64,000 nucleotides of DNA from Spirodela intermedia. Its lineage: Eukaryota > Streptophyta > Magnoliopsida > Alismatales > Araceae. How positions within the stretch are numbered: position 1 is the stretch's first letter; every line of letters starts with the position of its first letter. The notes below the pieces were generated by a model. That model was not told where the DNA came from, made no database searches, and saw only the letters and a list, made by a program, of their open reading frames with translations. The stretch is taken from assembly GCA_902729315.2 (NCBI GenBank), contig LR746270.1, positions 2,660,501-2,724,500 on the forward strand, in the 5' to 3' direction. A program made the translations under genes and the position numbers. This document shows positions 11,491-23,223 of this stretch, piece after piece.

Positions 11491-11831
11491 ATGATTGTCA
11501 CCTAGCAGAGCAAAAAAACGATGACTTTGCGGCTCTTCGGCGGCTGTCACCCAACAGAGAGGAGCTGGATGGAGGTGGGGCGCGTGTCAAGGAGCTTCAT
11601 CCTCAGGTCCGCACAACAAGAGGAGGCTCTTTATCGCATCTAGTACGCTCTCAGGAGGTGGTGACTCGTCTCTTGGCGGATCGTCCTCTTCTTGACGACA
11701 GCTTGTTCGTCGATCAATCAAAGATGATTTACTTGATGGATTCGCGATCCTTTTATCGCGAACCGTTCAGTAATTTTAGTAGCAATGCTCCGCGAATCGT
11801 ATTGATGAGATTTTTTTTGATGATCCAGTGA
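11491..11831 (+). CDS. Conserved open frame inside repeat copy A', unknown product
   Basis: About 113 codons are open here on the plus strand, reading DDCHLAEQKNDDFAALRRL, ELDGGG, VKELHPQV, FVDQSKM and NNF/SNAPRI-type motifs. It is co-linear with the frame in copy A. The two copies differ at many residues but neither contains a stop, in otherwise AT-rich, stop-dense repeat sequence. No in-frame ATG precedes it convincingly, so it may be a piece of a longer frame or joined by splicing. I do not recognise a domain. It points in the same direction as the promoter-like elements 140 bp downstream but lies upstream of them. Confidence 0.35.
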
Positions 11832-11967
11832 TTCTCGTTGCTTAATCCTTCACCGACGATCTATAGAAAAGTCACGATAATTAGATAAAAATATATGAAT
11901 TTTGACTCTGAGAAGATTCGAACCCACGTCGGTCGCCCACCTTTGAAGAAGGTGTGACGCGGGTTTA

Positions 11968-12226
11968 GTCCCACATCGGTTGTGTGCTGATTTTTCAGGC
12001 GAATATATAGTAATGTTAGTTTTGTAAGCAAAGTCACTTCTCACGTGTACGACCACTCCTTGCCCTACAGTCGACTGGCTACTAGTGACGTGGAAGGGGA
12101 GTGGCGCACACGTGCCTCTATCGATCCAAGCTACTCGAGCCTCTACTCGCAACTACTCCCCGACTACGATTCTAACCCGCTTGCATGCCCGGCTAACTAG
12201 TGGGTCCCCCTCATTTTATCTTTTTT
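11968..12226 (+). ncRNA. Putative Pol III-type ncRNA unit in copy A' (USE, TATA-like box, hairpin, T-run)
   Basis: GTCCCACATCG at 11968-11978 matches the plant snRNA upstream sequence element (RTCCCACATCG) exactly. Exactly 25 nt later lies TATATA at 12004-12009. In plant snRNA genes the shorter USE-to-TATA spacing (about 23-26 nt) is the hallmark of Pol III genes such as U6. A start about 25-30 nt downstream of the TATA-like box would give an RNA from about 12032 to the T-runs at 12214-12217 and 12221-12226, roughly 190 nt. The segment is clearly more GC-rich than its flanks. It opens with a hairpin: CACGTGTACGACCACTCC (12042-12059) pairs with 12098-12114 with one mismatch and one bulge. No known RNA family was recognised. 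It could alternatively be an ordinary Pol II LTR promoter. Confidence 0.45.
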
Positions 12227-12446
12227 ATATATTTTATATTTTTTTTCTTTATTTATCTCAAAAGTAAGACTATAAAAATCATATAAATTCATTTAAAATT
12301 ACATAATTACCTAAAAATTCACATTAATCAATTAAAAATCACTTTTCACTCTTTAACACAAATATAAGTTTATTTATCATTAGTTAAGGCTAAACTTATA
12401 TTATTTACTAATTATTAACTCATGATAATGAAGACTTATCATAGAG

Positions 12447-14772
12447 CCTAGGGCTAGAGTAGATGATTGCCTTGAAATCAATATTTGTCACACAACAAAA
12501 GTCATTGAGGTGAATGATTTCCAATGTTAAGCAGATGTCAGCAAGCAAAAGAAAGACCAAGTCGTTCACTAGTGAAGTACATGAAGAGGTAGTCCTATCT
12601 TTAGACAAGGGAGAGGTGCTTCAACTTTGCTTGGAGGTTTACCTACTACATGTCAACATTGGTGAAGTATAATGTTGTTGGGGCTCCTCAATAAGTCTTG
12701 GAGTTCAAGGTGGTTCAAGGAGATAAGACCCTCTGAGATGGAGCTAACAAGAGCATAAGTGATTCTATTTAACAAGAGGGACAACTTTTTGAAGACTAAA
12801 GAATATAGACAACTTGATGGCAAGTAAGGCTTTTTACCAGACTCCCTCATTGAGGATGAGGTCATTGACCATTATCATTGAAATGTACATTATCTCTAGG
12901 TTGGTGAGTTTTTTAAAGGTAGTTCTCCAAAAATTCTACAACTCAAGGTAAGCAAACAAAGGTATACCAAGCACTAAGAAGAGTGATTGCAAGAAGAAAA
13001 AAAATAAATGATGGTTTGCATCATAATAAGATTGTGGACCTCAAATTAAGTGAAGTGTAGCCATGAATCTACTAATGAACATAATTAATATATATGATGG
13101 AAGAACTCTAAGAAGGTTAGTTCCTTCATCAGTTGTGGGACAATCATTCTTACTAGACACTATGACATTAGTAAGATGAATGATGATAAAATAGAATTCA
13201 TGCCTAACTCTAATTACTAAAAATTTTGGTAGGTGATCATGGTGATAATATTTTATTTCTTGTTATAATTCTCAAAGAGTCTACTATAATTGACTTCTCA
13301 TGGTTTTGAAGTATGTACTTTGAAAAATTATCGATAAAACTAAATAATACTACGATATGTTCACCTCTAGCTGAGCACATTTGTGGAAAACCTCTTATAG
13401 CTCAGAGAATAGGATACAACATCCTTTTTTCTCCACTAAAGAACTCATGGAAGTGATTTGCTCACAAGAAATATAGTTTAAATTACAATTGGAACATTTT
13501 CTATCATTTTCTTAACTTAATTGTTTTTGCATTAAACATCGTATTCTACTTAGGTTTGCTTCTCATTTATCTTTTTATAAATTTTTTGATTCATATCTAA
13601 TGAAAATGAAGTGACTCTTTGAAAATAATTTTACAAACATAGGGGTAAATGACAAAAAAAAAACTAAGAGGAACAATAGACACATTAGCATTAAAAGGGG
13701 ATTTAATCTATAGTTTTAATAAGTTAGCTAGCTCATGTGCCAACCATTAAACTCATGTCAACTAAGCCAAAATAGTAAGTCTATAAAAAATAGAATGGAA
13801 GAACAATCAATTGCTGCATTTGAATCCTTCTCATATTACAGCTAATTTTAAGGTTGTTTGTTAAAGAGATTTAAGGTAATAGATTTGTGCTTACTTGACC
13901 TAAATAGAAAACAAAAGATTCAAGAAAAGGAGGATCTCTATTAGTTGATTATGACTAATCCCTTCTCTTAGGGAGAGGAGTACCTCATTTTGCATTATTG
14001 TGTCACAGAAGATTACAAACATTCATATTTTCTCAAGTAATTTTGTAATTTTAATTTCTTACTTTTTTTAGTATTTCATCTCTTAATTCTAGTTCTTTTG
14101 AAGTTCCTTTTAATTGATTTTTTGAGTTATTTTCTCCTCCAAAGCTCTCTATGTGTGATGACATAGTTGCCATGTGATTTTCTCATATTTTCTCTCTTAT
14201 TTTATTAAGATTTTTAATTTTTTTATTTCATTTGAAGTTATTGATTGATTCTATCATGTGAGGTGACACACATGGTAGGATCAATCATAATTTTATTTTA
14301 TAATATTTCATTATATATTTTTTAGATTTGATTGAATTATAGATCATTTACTCAATCCTTTCATTATATGGAGGAAAAAATTCAGCATATTTTTCTCTTT
14401 TTTCTTTTATTTTTTTCATTTATCTATATTTTCTTTAGGAGCTCTTGAATCAACATGAATTAGAGGTGATCTAGAGGTAGTCAAGACATCAATAAGAACA
14501 TATCTTCTTTTTAGTTTTCAATTGTTAGCTTTCAATAAGTGTTGAGAATGAATTAGAGATATATTTTTATCTTTCATCTATGAGGAGATGACTTGAATCT
14601 ACTAAATTTATTATTTAAAACATTTTTAGAATTATCTTGATAAATTATTAAAATTTGATTATCTTATGACACTATAATTAAGACCCACCAATATACTACT
14701 ATAGTCTCATGCTATTTTTCTAATTATCACCACGAAATTAGAGATAATTGATTGAGGATGTCGAATAGAGTT
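12447..14772. other. AT-rich stretch without a supported gene
   Basis: Both strands are stop-dense. The composition and scattered runs of readable but broken frames (for example 12653-12865) look like old transposon DNA decayed by C-to-T changes. I could not match any piece to a named domain. Confidence 0.5.
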
Positions 14773-15895
14773 TGACATGACTTAATCCTTGTCTAGTAAA
14801 TTTAAATTTTATAAAATTATAAAATATTAATAATTAAAATTTTAGAAATATTTCAGAACAAATAAATAAATTAGAATTTAGTAAAAGGTTTCAAAAATAA
14901 TGAGAGATTTCCAAGTAGATCATAAGGGTGTAATATAATATTGAGTGATATTTTAGATTTTTTTTGTACAAAATATAATTTTTTATGATTTTAAACTAAA
15001 TAATGAAGATAAAAAATATTAAAATTCATGAAAAGAGAAATAAAAGTGTAAACGTCATGATGACATCAACAGACTAATGAACAGAAATCGGAAATAGAAT
15101 TTCATCTTATGTAAATGATTACAGATGGATTAACTAATCAAATTAAGATCTATAAAAATTATAAGAATCATAATTAAATAAAAAAGTTTTTAAAATTTAA
15201 AATCACATAAATTTTCACTAAATTAAGTAAAAATTAAGTTGAAAGTAGAAATACAAAGTTCTAACATCATTGATTACCCACATATATAAGAGAGAATAAA
15301 ATAAGTACATAAATACTCTTATAAAGGGACATCATAAAAGTAATTTCTTCTTATAAATAAGGGTACTTTAGGTACTAAAATGATTAAAAACCTTCTAAAA
15401 AGTTGTGACTTCTATATAGTCCCACATCGATTATTTTCTAAGTTTAAGATGAATATATAATAATGTAATATTTTTGTGATTAATAAGCCTTTCTTTCAAG
15501 TGTGTACTACTACTCTTTGCCCCATGCCTAATTGGCCACTAATAACGTGGAAGAAGAGTAACACACACATGTCTCTTACTAGTCCTTAGTCACTCGAGCC
15601 CCTTATTTGTAGCTCTACCTAATTGTGCTTTTAACCTGCTTATGGGCCCGATTGGCTGGCAAAGCCTCCCTCCCCTTTTTCTATATTTTATCTTATTTTA
15701 TTTCTCTTTATTTATCTCAAAAACATGATTATACAATGATATAAAAATCACATAAAATCATATAATTAGTCAAAAAATCACATTAACTAATTAAAAATCA
15801 CTTCTCATAATTTAACATAAATATAAGTTTATTTATCATGAGTTAAGGCTTAAAATATATTATTACTTAATTATTAACTTATGATAACAGAGATA
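14773..15895 (+). mobile_element. Older, diverged copy A2' of the repeat family
   Basis: It starts TGACATGACTTAATC, matching the start of copy A' (TGACATGACTCAATC), and follows it through AAATTTAAATTTTATAAAA, GTAAACGTCATGATGACATC, GATTACAG, the USE/TATA-hairpin block and the terminal AAGTTTATTTATCATGAG region to about 15895. The open-frame segment of A/A' has been lost. The right end has decayed, so no target duplication could be recognised (left flank gagtt). Confidence 0.65.
15419..15680 (+). ncRNA. Putative Pol III-type ncRNA unit in copy A2'
   Basis: GTCCCACATCG (15419-15429) is again a perfect plant USE. It is followed after 24 nt by TATATAA (from 15454) and ends at TTTTT (about 15676-15680), giving a predicted RNA of about 195 nt. 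The hairpin at the start is only partly kept: inner ACTCTT/AAGAGT and outer GTGTGT/ACACAC pairings remain. Surrounding sequence in this copy has diverged strongly from A', so the perfect USE and near-identical spacing stand out. Confidence 0.4.
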
Positions 15896-18800
15896 AAAGT
15901 AATCTAATTTCTTGCTCTTTCCCTACATGTACATACACTATGGCAACATCAACATTCAATACCTATTCCTTAAGATGACACCAAGCTAGTCAAAATTCTT
16001 TAGCAATGAAAGAATAATTCTCATAATCTATTATTAGAGTTTTTCAAACAAAATCTTATACAACGTATAACTAATCACAATTATTACAAGGAACGACTAC
16101 ACGTATACCCAATATGTGGATAAATAGATATTTTGAAATATTAGGATAAAAAACAATGAAGTGTAGAGCATTAAGATTAGCATGGAGTTAGAATACAATT
16201 GATATCCACTAGAAGTGACTAAGATGATGTTTATTCTTCCTAGTTTACTTAATCACTTGGTACTTGTATCTCACCTTAGATAGCAGCCTTTTGCATAAAC
16301 TATAGCAATTGAAAAGGGAGAGCTCCTCTAGCAACTGACCAAGTCTTATATTAAGTATATAAGACTTAATATCTCATTTATGATGTTACTTTATAAAAAA
16401 GAGAGTAGATTAATAGAAATTATGTTGTAAAATAATAAATTTTATCAAACTTAATGTACCATTATATTAAAAAATAACAAAGTGAATCATGCTTGATATG
16501 TTATTTTAAGTGAAGTTACATTCTAGACTAACAAAGTATATCCAATCTAATATTTAATATATAAATTTTATCTAAGGAGAAACATAATTATAAACTTGAG
16601 AGTAGCATGCAAAACTCTCTATATCAAACTCAATAATTTAGTACTTATAAATCATGTTGTGAAATAGCATATATATGAAGCACAATTTCTCAATATATAT
16701 AAACAATGCAAAAAGGACCAAGTATTAAATTGAGGAGCAATGCATAAACAACTTTCTATTTCAAGCTAAAAATTTAAGTACACAAGAATTACATTCTATG
16801 AAGGAACTATATATAACATAATATCTCAATATGTGATATTTACATTAAAAAAATACTAATATCTAATAAAAAAGTGGTTCATAATAAATTAGAAGGCTGA
16901 ATTATCCTCTAGTTTGGCCCCCTATAGTTGTGAATCTGATATATGAGTAGTAGGTGAAATACTGAGTTTGAATTAGATAAATCTAATATTAAGGTGATTG
17001 AAACTCATAAACATAACACAAATGGAGAATGGAGAAGGTTTATTTACATTTCTCACCAAATAAATTACCAACTATAAAAAATAGTATGTGAAATGTATTT
17101 TTTGTCATCCAATATCATGTTTGATTTTATATGACATTAGTTCACCAAGATAGATGGTGAATTAAAAATATTTATTTTTTTGTCTTTTAATCTTTGATGT
17201 AGATATAGAATATAAACAACAAAGTATTTCTCATGTGAATTTATAATGGTTCAATCACTTGTCCTACTTCACTCTCCAAGTATCACATATGTTCTAATTT
17301 CCTCAAGTTTCACTAAATTCTTGACAAATTACACATTTAGTTACAAGTTTTGCCAACCATTCAATGTATTTAATAACACCAACTAGCTTAAGATCTTATC
17401 CAAAAATTATCTTTTAAGTGCTCCACTCATCTCTTCTAGATTCACTAATCCAAGGAGCCAAAAAAAATTGGCATAACTAATGTCTTCTATATTCAACTCC
17501 ACATGAGCTCTAAGTACCTATACACTCTAAATAAAAAGTTTAAACAAGTTTTCATTATTATCATTTGGCTCCTAGTTTTTTAGAAGCTTCAATCGTCTAA
17601 TTTCTTGTTGAAGAAAGTTTAGCCTAGAGTAGTCAATGAGGGCTTAAGCAATAGTAAATCTTGATTACTTTTAGCTGCTCAAGGATGGAATAATCTAGTT
17701 TGGACTTGTGTTCAAACTATTCTCAATATCAAAAACAGTAGATATATTGTGTAATTTATCTTTAGTACTTTGAATCATCAAAATTATTATTCTAAATATC
17801 AAGATTGTGACTCAATGTGTTTACCTAAATATCGCACTTGAGCTGATTTGAATCAGTTTTGATTGATAAAATCATCATTTCAATAGGACACACATTATCA
17901 GTTTTATGTTTATATTATCATATTTCCTTATCAAAACTATTTTTAAACCAAAAGAATCAAATAGTAACATTATGTATTAATAAGATTATGTATTAGTTAT
18001 CTAAATTACTTAGTAGACAAATCAAATCATATCTTCATTCATTCAAATTTATGTTTATTCTAAGAAAAATGGACATTGAAATATCACAAAAAGATTTAGG
18101 AGGATATTCACATATGATTTACCTATAACTACTAAGTATTTTAAACAGATAAATATTTGAACCTAAATGTCTTTATCTAACCCACAACATTGAGCTTTAG
18201 AGACAATACTCCATAAAAAATATAGTGAGAATGAGTGATGGACGTGTTGATTGTATAAACTCGAAAAGGTTTTAAATCATGATCAACCATTAAGCTCTCA
18301 CACAATCTTTCTTGACCCATTGTGTGTTACTGTTTATTAAATATTTAGTTAGCATCCTTACAATAAGATAAATAGAAAAATTACGCTTCACATTCAGATG
18401 TACTCCAAGTCTACAACATCCTCTAAAACTATTTAATTGTGATATCTTCAGTATTTTTTGTGATCACAAGCTGAACATGTCCCTGTGAAAAGTAATTTTA
18501 CCTCTTATAATAAAAAAAAAACTAGAAAGAAACTTATGAGTAAAATTCCAAAGGAGTTGAGCTTGATAATCAACAATGTGATATGACAATAATACTTAGT
18601 AGAACCCAATAAAAAAATTTGTTCTTGAAAAGTGGACGTAGACAATGAGTTGGACCACTTTAAAATCCATAGTGTTATGTTAAATGGTCTAGTAACACTA
18701 TAGGTATTTGTAAGTCAATGGGAATATCCATTTAGATAAGAGATTTTATCTATAGATGAATGAAAAACAAATTAATTCAACCCCCCTCTTCTTGATCTTA

Positions 18801-21290
18801 ATGCGGCATTAAATCCAACACTTACTATTAGAAAATCATAACAAATTGAGTTCTTCAAATTTTTATGTATGCTTGTTGCATCATACTTGTCTTTCAATGA
18901 GTGGTTATATATCTATTTATTGTGGCAATAATTTTTGTCAAAAATTAGTTTACTCAATTCATGCACAAATATTGATCATCATGCCCTTGATATATTTTAT
19001 CGAGCTCATTAATATTGTAAGAAATAAAAATGAGAAGTTGTACTATCAAGATAGTGGACTAGGTCAATTGAAAAAAATCACTATAGTTATTGATTCCACA
19101 CATTGATAAGATAGTTGAACTTTAGAAAGTAAATTAGAAAAAAATAAATTCATCCTTACCCCCCTCTTAAGTTATAACCTCTATAGAAAGAACATTGATC
19201 TCCTTCATATTAGTTCTTCCTAACCTCATTAGACAACACCACAACATTCAAAACTTAGCAACTAAGATTGAAGGCATGAGGGGTTCCAATCAATGAAGTA
19301 TTTAATATTGATGCCACTTGATAAGGCAAACATGTGCATGAGCAACACATATATGAAGTACATGAACAAATGATGTTGGCAAACATAATGAGTCAAAGAG
19401 AGTGACAATACAAGAGAAGTAGAATTTTAAGGTGGTGATAACTCTTAGCTAAGCTGGATCAAGGCTTATCACTTATAGTCTCAATATTTTTGCCAAGATA
19501 GAAATATTAGAAAACTCATGTATTTTCTTCATAAACCCCTTAACAACATATATTATATTATTTAAATAATCTCAACAAGACAAATTGAAGATTACTAAAT
19601 AAATGATGGAGTGAATGTTAAATTAGAGTAAGACATATTGAATGGAGGAATAATCTCACAAAGTATACTTAAATTTAAGCATGATAATAAAAATAAGCTT
19701 AAAGAAATGCCTTAATCTCTAAGTCATTAGGTCACTAATGCAATTTTCTCATGAAAGTGATACCTCTTGACATTCCAACATTAAGATCATGTCTCATTTT
19801 CCAAACACCTTGTGAAGAATATTCATGACTCTATAAACTTATATAAAAGTTAATAAATTTTACTCAAACTAAAGTTTGGATGACTTTTCCACACAATCAG
19901 CTTCTACCATAAAGTATGTATGAGTATAACACTTAGGGAGTCTACAATGAGTGTACGTGCTTCCTCTGACATTCCAAGTTTTTGATAGACCATTATGTTC
20001 TCTTAAGGAACCTTAATAGTAGTAAATTGTTTTTATGATAATCAAATTCATATGTAGAAATATGTAATTGTGTGTTCAGGAAATCTTTTTAATATTTATG
20101 CATATAATTTGAGATGGAAAATTGTAGAATTATATGAAAATCGTTTATTATTTAATATAAAAATTTGCCATTAAAATTTCAAATTATGCTACTTGATTAA
20201 AAATAATGATTGTAGGTTCCTATGATTATTTTATATGAACATTAAACAGCTAAAACAAAAATAAAATCATTATAGCTTTTTTTTATTATTTTAAATCAAT
20301 TAAAAGAATAATCACTACATAGAAACCATTACTTACTTTTGAAACCACATCACTATTTTTATGCATATTTGAAGCAATGATTTATCACCATTAGAAATCG
20401 CAAATAAATGACTTAGAACATTGGAATGAAACTGCAAAAGAAGTACACATGATTTGCATCTTGATTTGAATGAGTTCTAGAGTGGAAATCATTATCCTAT
20501 TTCAGAATATAATCCTGTATTTCACTTAAGTAAATTGAATTCCTATGTAATTAGTGGAGAAACATTGAGACATTTGTAATAACTAAGAACATGAGTTCTT
20601 GGTAAACTGAACTGAGGTCACTCTAACCAAACTACTAACCAAATTATGTGCCAATCATTATAATTTGAGCAAGATTAAGATATCCATATTACAATATAAG
20701 ATTTAAGAAAAATCTATCATACCAATTCAAACCCCCCTCCTTTTTGGGTCTAACTTCAGCCATAAACTCAACACATAAAACCTACTTGAATGTAACATTT
20801 GGCAAAGTAAATCACATTCATGTTAGTCTAAGAGAGACGATTATGGAAAGAGATGATGCTGAGAAGGGAAGGAATAAATTATGATTTCAAAACAGAAGAC
20901 ATACCTTCAATTATGATCACAATAATGCAAATAGGTACATACAATTGGTTGAGTTCAGTATGGTCAGTTTTCTAAGATTGAATTAAAGAAAAATATTAAT
21001 TATGCAAGACATACAAGATATCTCGACTTATCATTACCCTTATACTTATAAAATTGATACTTTTTCATTTTGCCCGAAATATGTTCTACATTTACATGTT
21101 AGTTAGGTGTTAACTGCCAATGGTGAAGCGTTCATTAAGTATGCCTTGTACTTCATTGACCTTTATAAGACTAACTTTCTCAAGCATTTCATAGAGTTTA
21201 CAGGGCAAATGCAGGCGCAATTATCAACCATGAGTTTGTAATTCTCGTTGGACTAAAAGTAGTAATCTTCATCGCTCAAAAGATTACGAC
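15896..21290. other. AT-rich gene desert with decayed LTR-retroelement traces
   Basis: No gene is supported over about 5.4 kb. Three short stretches, at 18774-18795 (aattcaacccccctcttctt), 19152-19168 and 20723-20742, have the C-run followed by CTC that commonly closes the 5' LTR of plant Ty1/copia elements. The region at about 17215-17290 (gtttcaatcacttgtcctac-like) also resembles copia LTR sequence. No primer-binding site or polyprotein remains. These are weak, family-level resemblances. Confidence 0.4.
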
Positions 21291-21315
21291 ATGAAACCAA
21301 CAAAGACCATGCGCA

Positions 21316-21317
<2 letters not shown>

Positions 21318-21359
<42 letters not shown>
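21318..21359. repeat. (GA)n microsatellite downstream of psaD
   Basis: A GA dinucleotide run about 175 bp beyond the psaD stop codon, probably at the end of or beyond its 3' untranslated region. Confidence 0.9.
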
Positions 21360-21361
<2 letters not shown>

Positions 21362-21533
21362 GTACATGGAATGTTATATTCATTGTCGCAAAGAAGCACG
21401 GGAGATTACAAGAAAAGCAGTGGAACGAATAGGAAAACACCCAACCAGCAGACCTTATCCCCGCTCCCCATCAACTATCCCCTTCAGCCCTCCCCCATCA
21501 TTTTACACGCCGAAAAACTAATCCGGCCAGTGC

Positions 21534-22166
21534 TCACAGCTCATAGACCTGCTTGCCGGTGAACTTGACCTCGATTTGGCTGACGTTCTTCCCGATGGAG
21601 CGGAAGTTCTGACCCACCCCCTGGCGGCCGGGGTTGACCTTCTCAGGGTAGACACCATCCTTGGGGTGGAGGTACTGCACCTCCCCATTGGGGAAGACCC
21701 GGTAGAACTGGTACTTGATCTTGTACTTGGACCTGAGGCGAGTGCCCAGAGCCAGGCACTGTTCCTTCCTCGCCAGCTTCAGCAGGTTGGGGCCCTGCCG
21801 CATGATGGCGGCGCCGCCAGTGGGCATCTCGAAAACCTGCTCCTTGGGGGAGTCCCAGGTGATCACGTAGAACTCCTCCACCTGCGCCTTCCTCAGGAGG
21901 CCCCCCGTGCTGCCGGCAAAGATCGGCGAGGGCGTGTTGGGGTCCAGCTGCGGGGGGGTGAACCCGGCGGGGGCCTTTTCCTCCGCCGCCGGCGCCGCCG
22001 TCCCCTCGGTGGCGCGGGTCCGCAGGCTGCCGCGCGAGGCGGAGCCCAGCGGCTTTCCGGCGACGAGCTTCCACGGCGCCGCCACCCGCGCGGGGGCCGC
22101 GGAGGTGGTGGGCTTCGCCGCGAGCGTGGTGGGGGTGAAGACGGTGGCTTGCGTCGCCATGGCCAT
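21534..22166 (-). CDS. psaD: Photosystem I reaction centre subunit II (PsaD), plastid precursor
   Basis: A single-exon 210-residue frame. Residues 1 to about 50 are a Ser/Ala/Thr-rich transit peptide ([19 protein letters not shown]). The mature part begins near [20 protein letters not shown], followed by the diagnostic PsaD segments [94 protein letters not shown] and C-terminal [16 protein letters not shown]. The lengths of the conserved core and tail are normal for plants. PsaD sits on the stromal side of photosystem I and forms the ferredoxin docking site. MAMATQ at 22166 was chosen as start because a longer frame upstream is proline-rich and lacks family similarity; initiation at the second Met (22160) is equally possible. 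Antisense open frames over this GC-rich gene are shadows. Confidence 0.98.
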   Translation of the reverse strand: MAMATQATVFTPTTLAAKPTTSAAPARVAAPWKLVAGKPLGSASRGSLRTRATEGTAAPAAEEKAPAGFTPPQLDPNTPSPIFAGSTGGLLRKAQVEEFYVITWDSPKEQVFEMPTGGAAIMRQGPNLLKLARKEQCLALGTRLRSKYKIKYQFYRVFPNGEVQYLHPKDGVYPEKVNPGRQGVGQNFRSIGKNVSQIEVKFTGKQVYEL

Positions 22167-22720
22167 TGGGGGGATTCCTCGCTCCTCCTCTGCGAATGGT
22201 GGGTGATAAGGAGGAAGAAAGAGGGCGAAGCTTGATCTTAGATGGAGGGGGGGGAGGGGAGAGAGGAAGAGGAAGAGGAAGAGGACGAGAGACGGGGGTG
22301 GGTTGGGGATAGGATAAGGAGATATGGGACGGACCAATGGGAAGGGGTGATTTTGATCCGTCCTCTCTCCCACGCCATGTCTTCGGTCCCCCTCAGCGCT
22401 CTAGCTCGATCCTCTGAGGAAATTACACATTTACCCTCACATTTTATCTACGATTCCACTCTCTGCTACTGTCGGTGTGGGCTAGGGTTTCCAACTACGT
22501 CGCCCATTGTTTAGGCCCAAATAGTGGTATAAGATGGGCCGGGGTTTCTATTTATTGGCCAAGATTCTTGGGAAAAAAAACAGGGGACATGTGGGCAATT
22601 ACACGTGTTTCATTCAGGGTTTCTACCGAGGGCAAGGATTTCTTGAAAAATTATAACAAAGAATTGTGTGGGTCTGTGTCCCAGGAAAATATCTGAATAA
22701 TCAATAACCCCCCAGCAGAT
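22167..22720 (-). promoter_or_regulatory. psaD upstream region, no clear TATA box
   Basis: Directly upstream of the psaD start the gene strand is pyrimidine-rich (about 22230-22300 CT tracts), and I see no good TATA box within 200 bp. A TATA-less, pyrimidine-rich core has been reported for photosystem genes in plants. A GATAAG-type I-box core lies at about 22314-22320, a CCAAT at 22333-22337 and an ACACGTGT G-box-like element at about 22600-22607. Confidence 0.4.
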
Positions 22721-23223
22721 AATTAATTGCACTTACGACCGCAGGCCATTTTCATTTTGCTGGGAGAGGAGGGGGAGGGGCATATAAGAATTTACAGAGA
22801 ATATCGATTATCACCGATACTTGGAGTATTTATTGGGGACTTGACTGAGAGAAGAACTCCCTCTTTTGATCCTGTGGACAGTTGAACTCACGGTGAAGAG
22901 CCGCCTGTCAAGGAGGTGAACCGGTAATTACAGATCATTTAAGGGCTCTTCCGCAATATTCTACATTTATAGTCCATGGTCCTTCTGATCATCAAAACTA
23001 TTACAGAAAAGTCGAGGGTTCATAAGCAATTTCCATGTAGATATAACCCGGTCAAATTTCCAAAAGCCAGATGAGAGAAGTTGACCGCCTGGCCCTCTCT
23101 AGTTCCAGTTTTCTCTTTCTAACCCAGTAGCATGAGCTTGACCAAGGCAAAGACTGCAATGGAGATTCCGTACTGGGGCGTCAAAAGGAAAGGGGGAAGA
23201 GATGGCAAGTCAAGAATAAGAGG

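Larger units (their letters stand above)
10801..12446 (+). mobile_element. Solo LTR, copy A' (1,636 bp) with 5-bp target duplication TAGAG
   Basis: The element runs from TGACATGACTCAATC at 10806 to GACTTATCA at 12441. It is bounded on both sides by TAGAG (10801-10805 and 12442-12446), with TG...CA ends and short inverted termini TGA/TCA. This is the structure expected of a solo LTR left by recombination between the two LTRs of a retrotransposon. No primer-binding site, polyprotein or second LTR adjoins it. Copy A at 6848-8483 is its inverted paralogue of identical length. In this orientation it holds an open frame (11491-11831), a plant snRNA-type upstream element (11968-11978), a TATA-like box (12004-12009) and a hairpin (12042-12114). 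If TATATA is the LTR promoter, U3 is about 1.2 kb and R-U5 about 0.4 kb. Confidence 0.85.

Noticed and set aside
11905-11935. tRNA B-box-like GGGTTCGAATC (minus strand) in copy A'
   Set aside because: No matching A box or acceptor stem at the correct distance, and it points opposite to the USE/TATA unit; probably chance or a relic.
18846-19106. 86-codon frame in the AT-rich desert
   Set aside because: Composition-driven, no recognisable domain and no splice partners.
21576-22235. 219-codon plus-strand frame across psaD
   Set aside because: Antisense shadow caused by the high GC at third positions of psaD.
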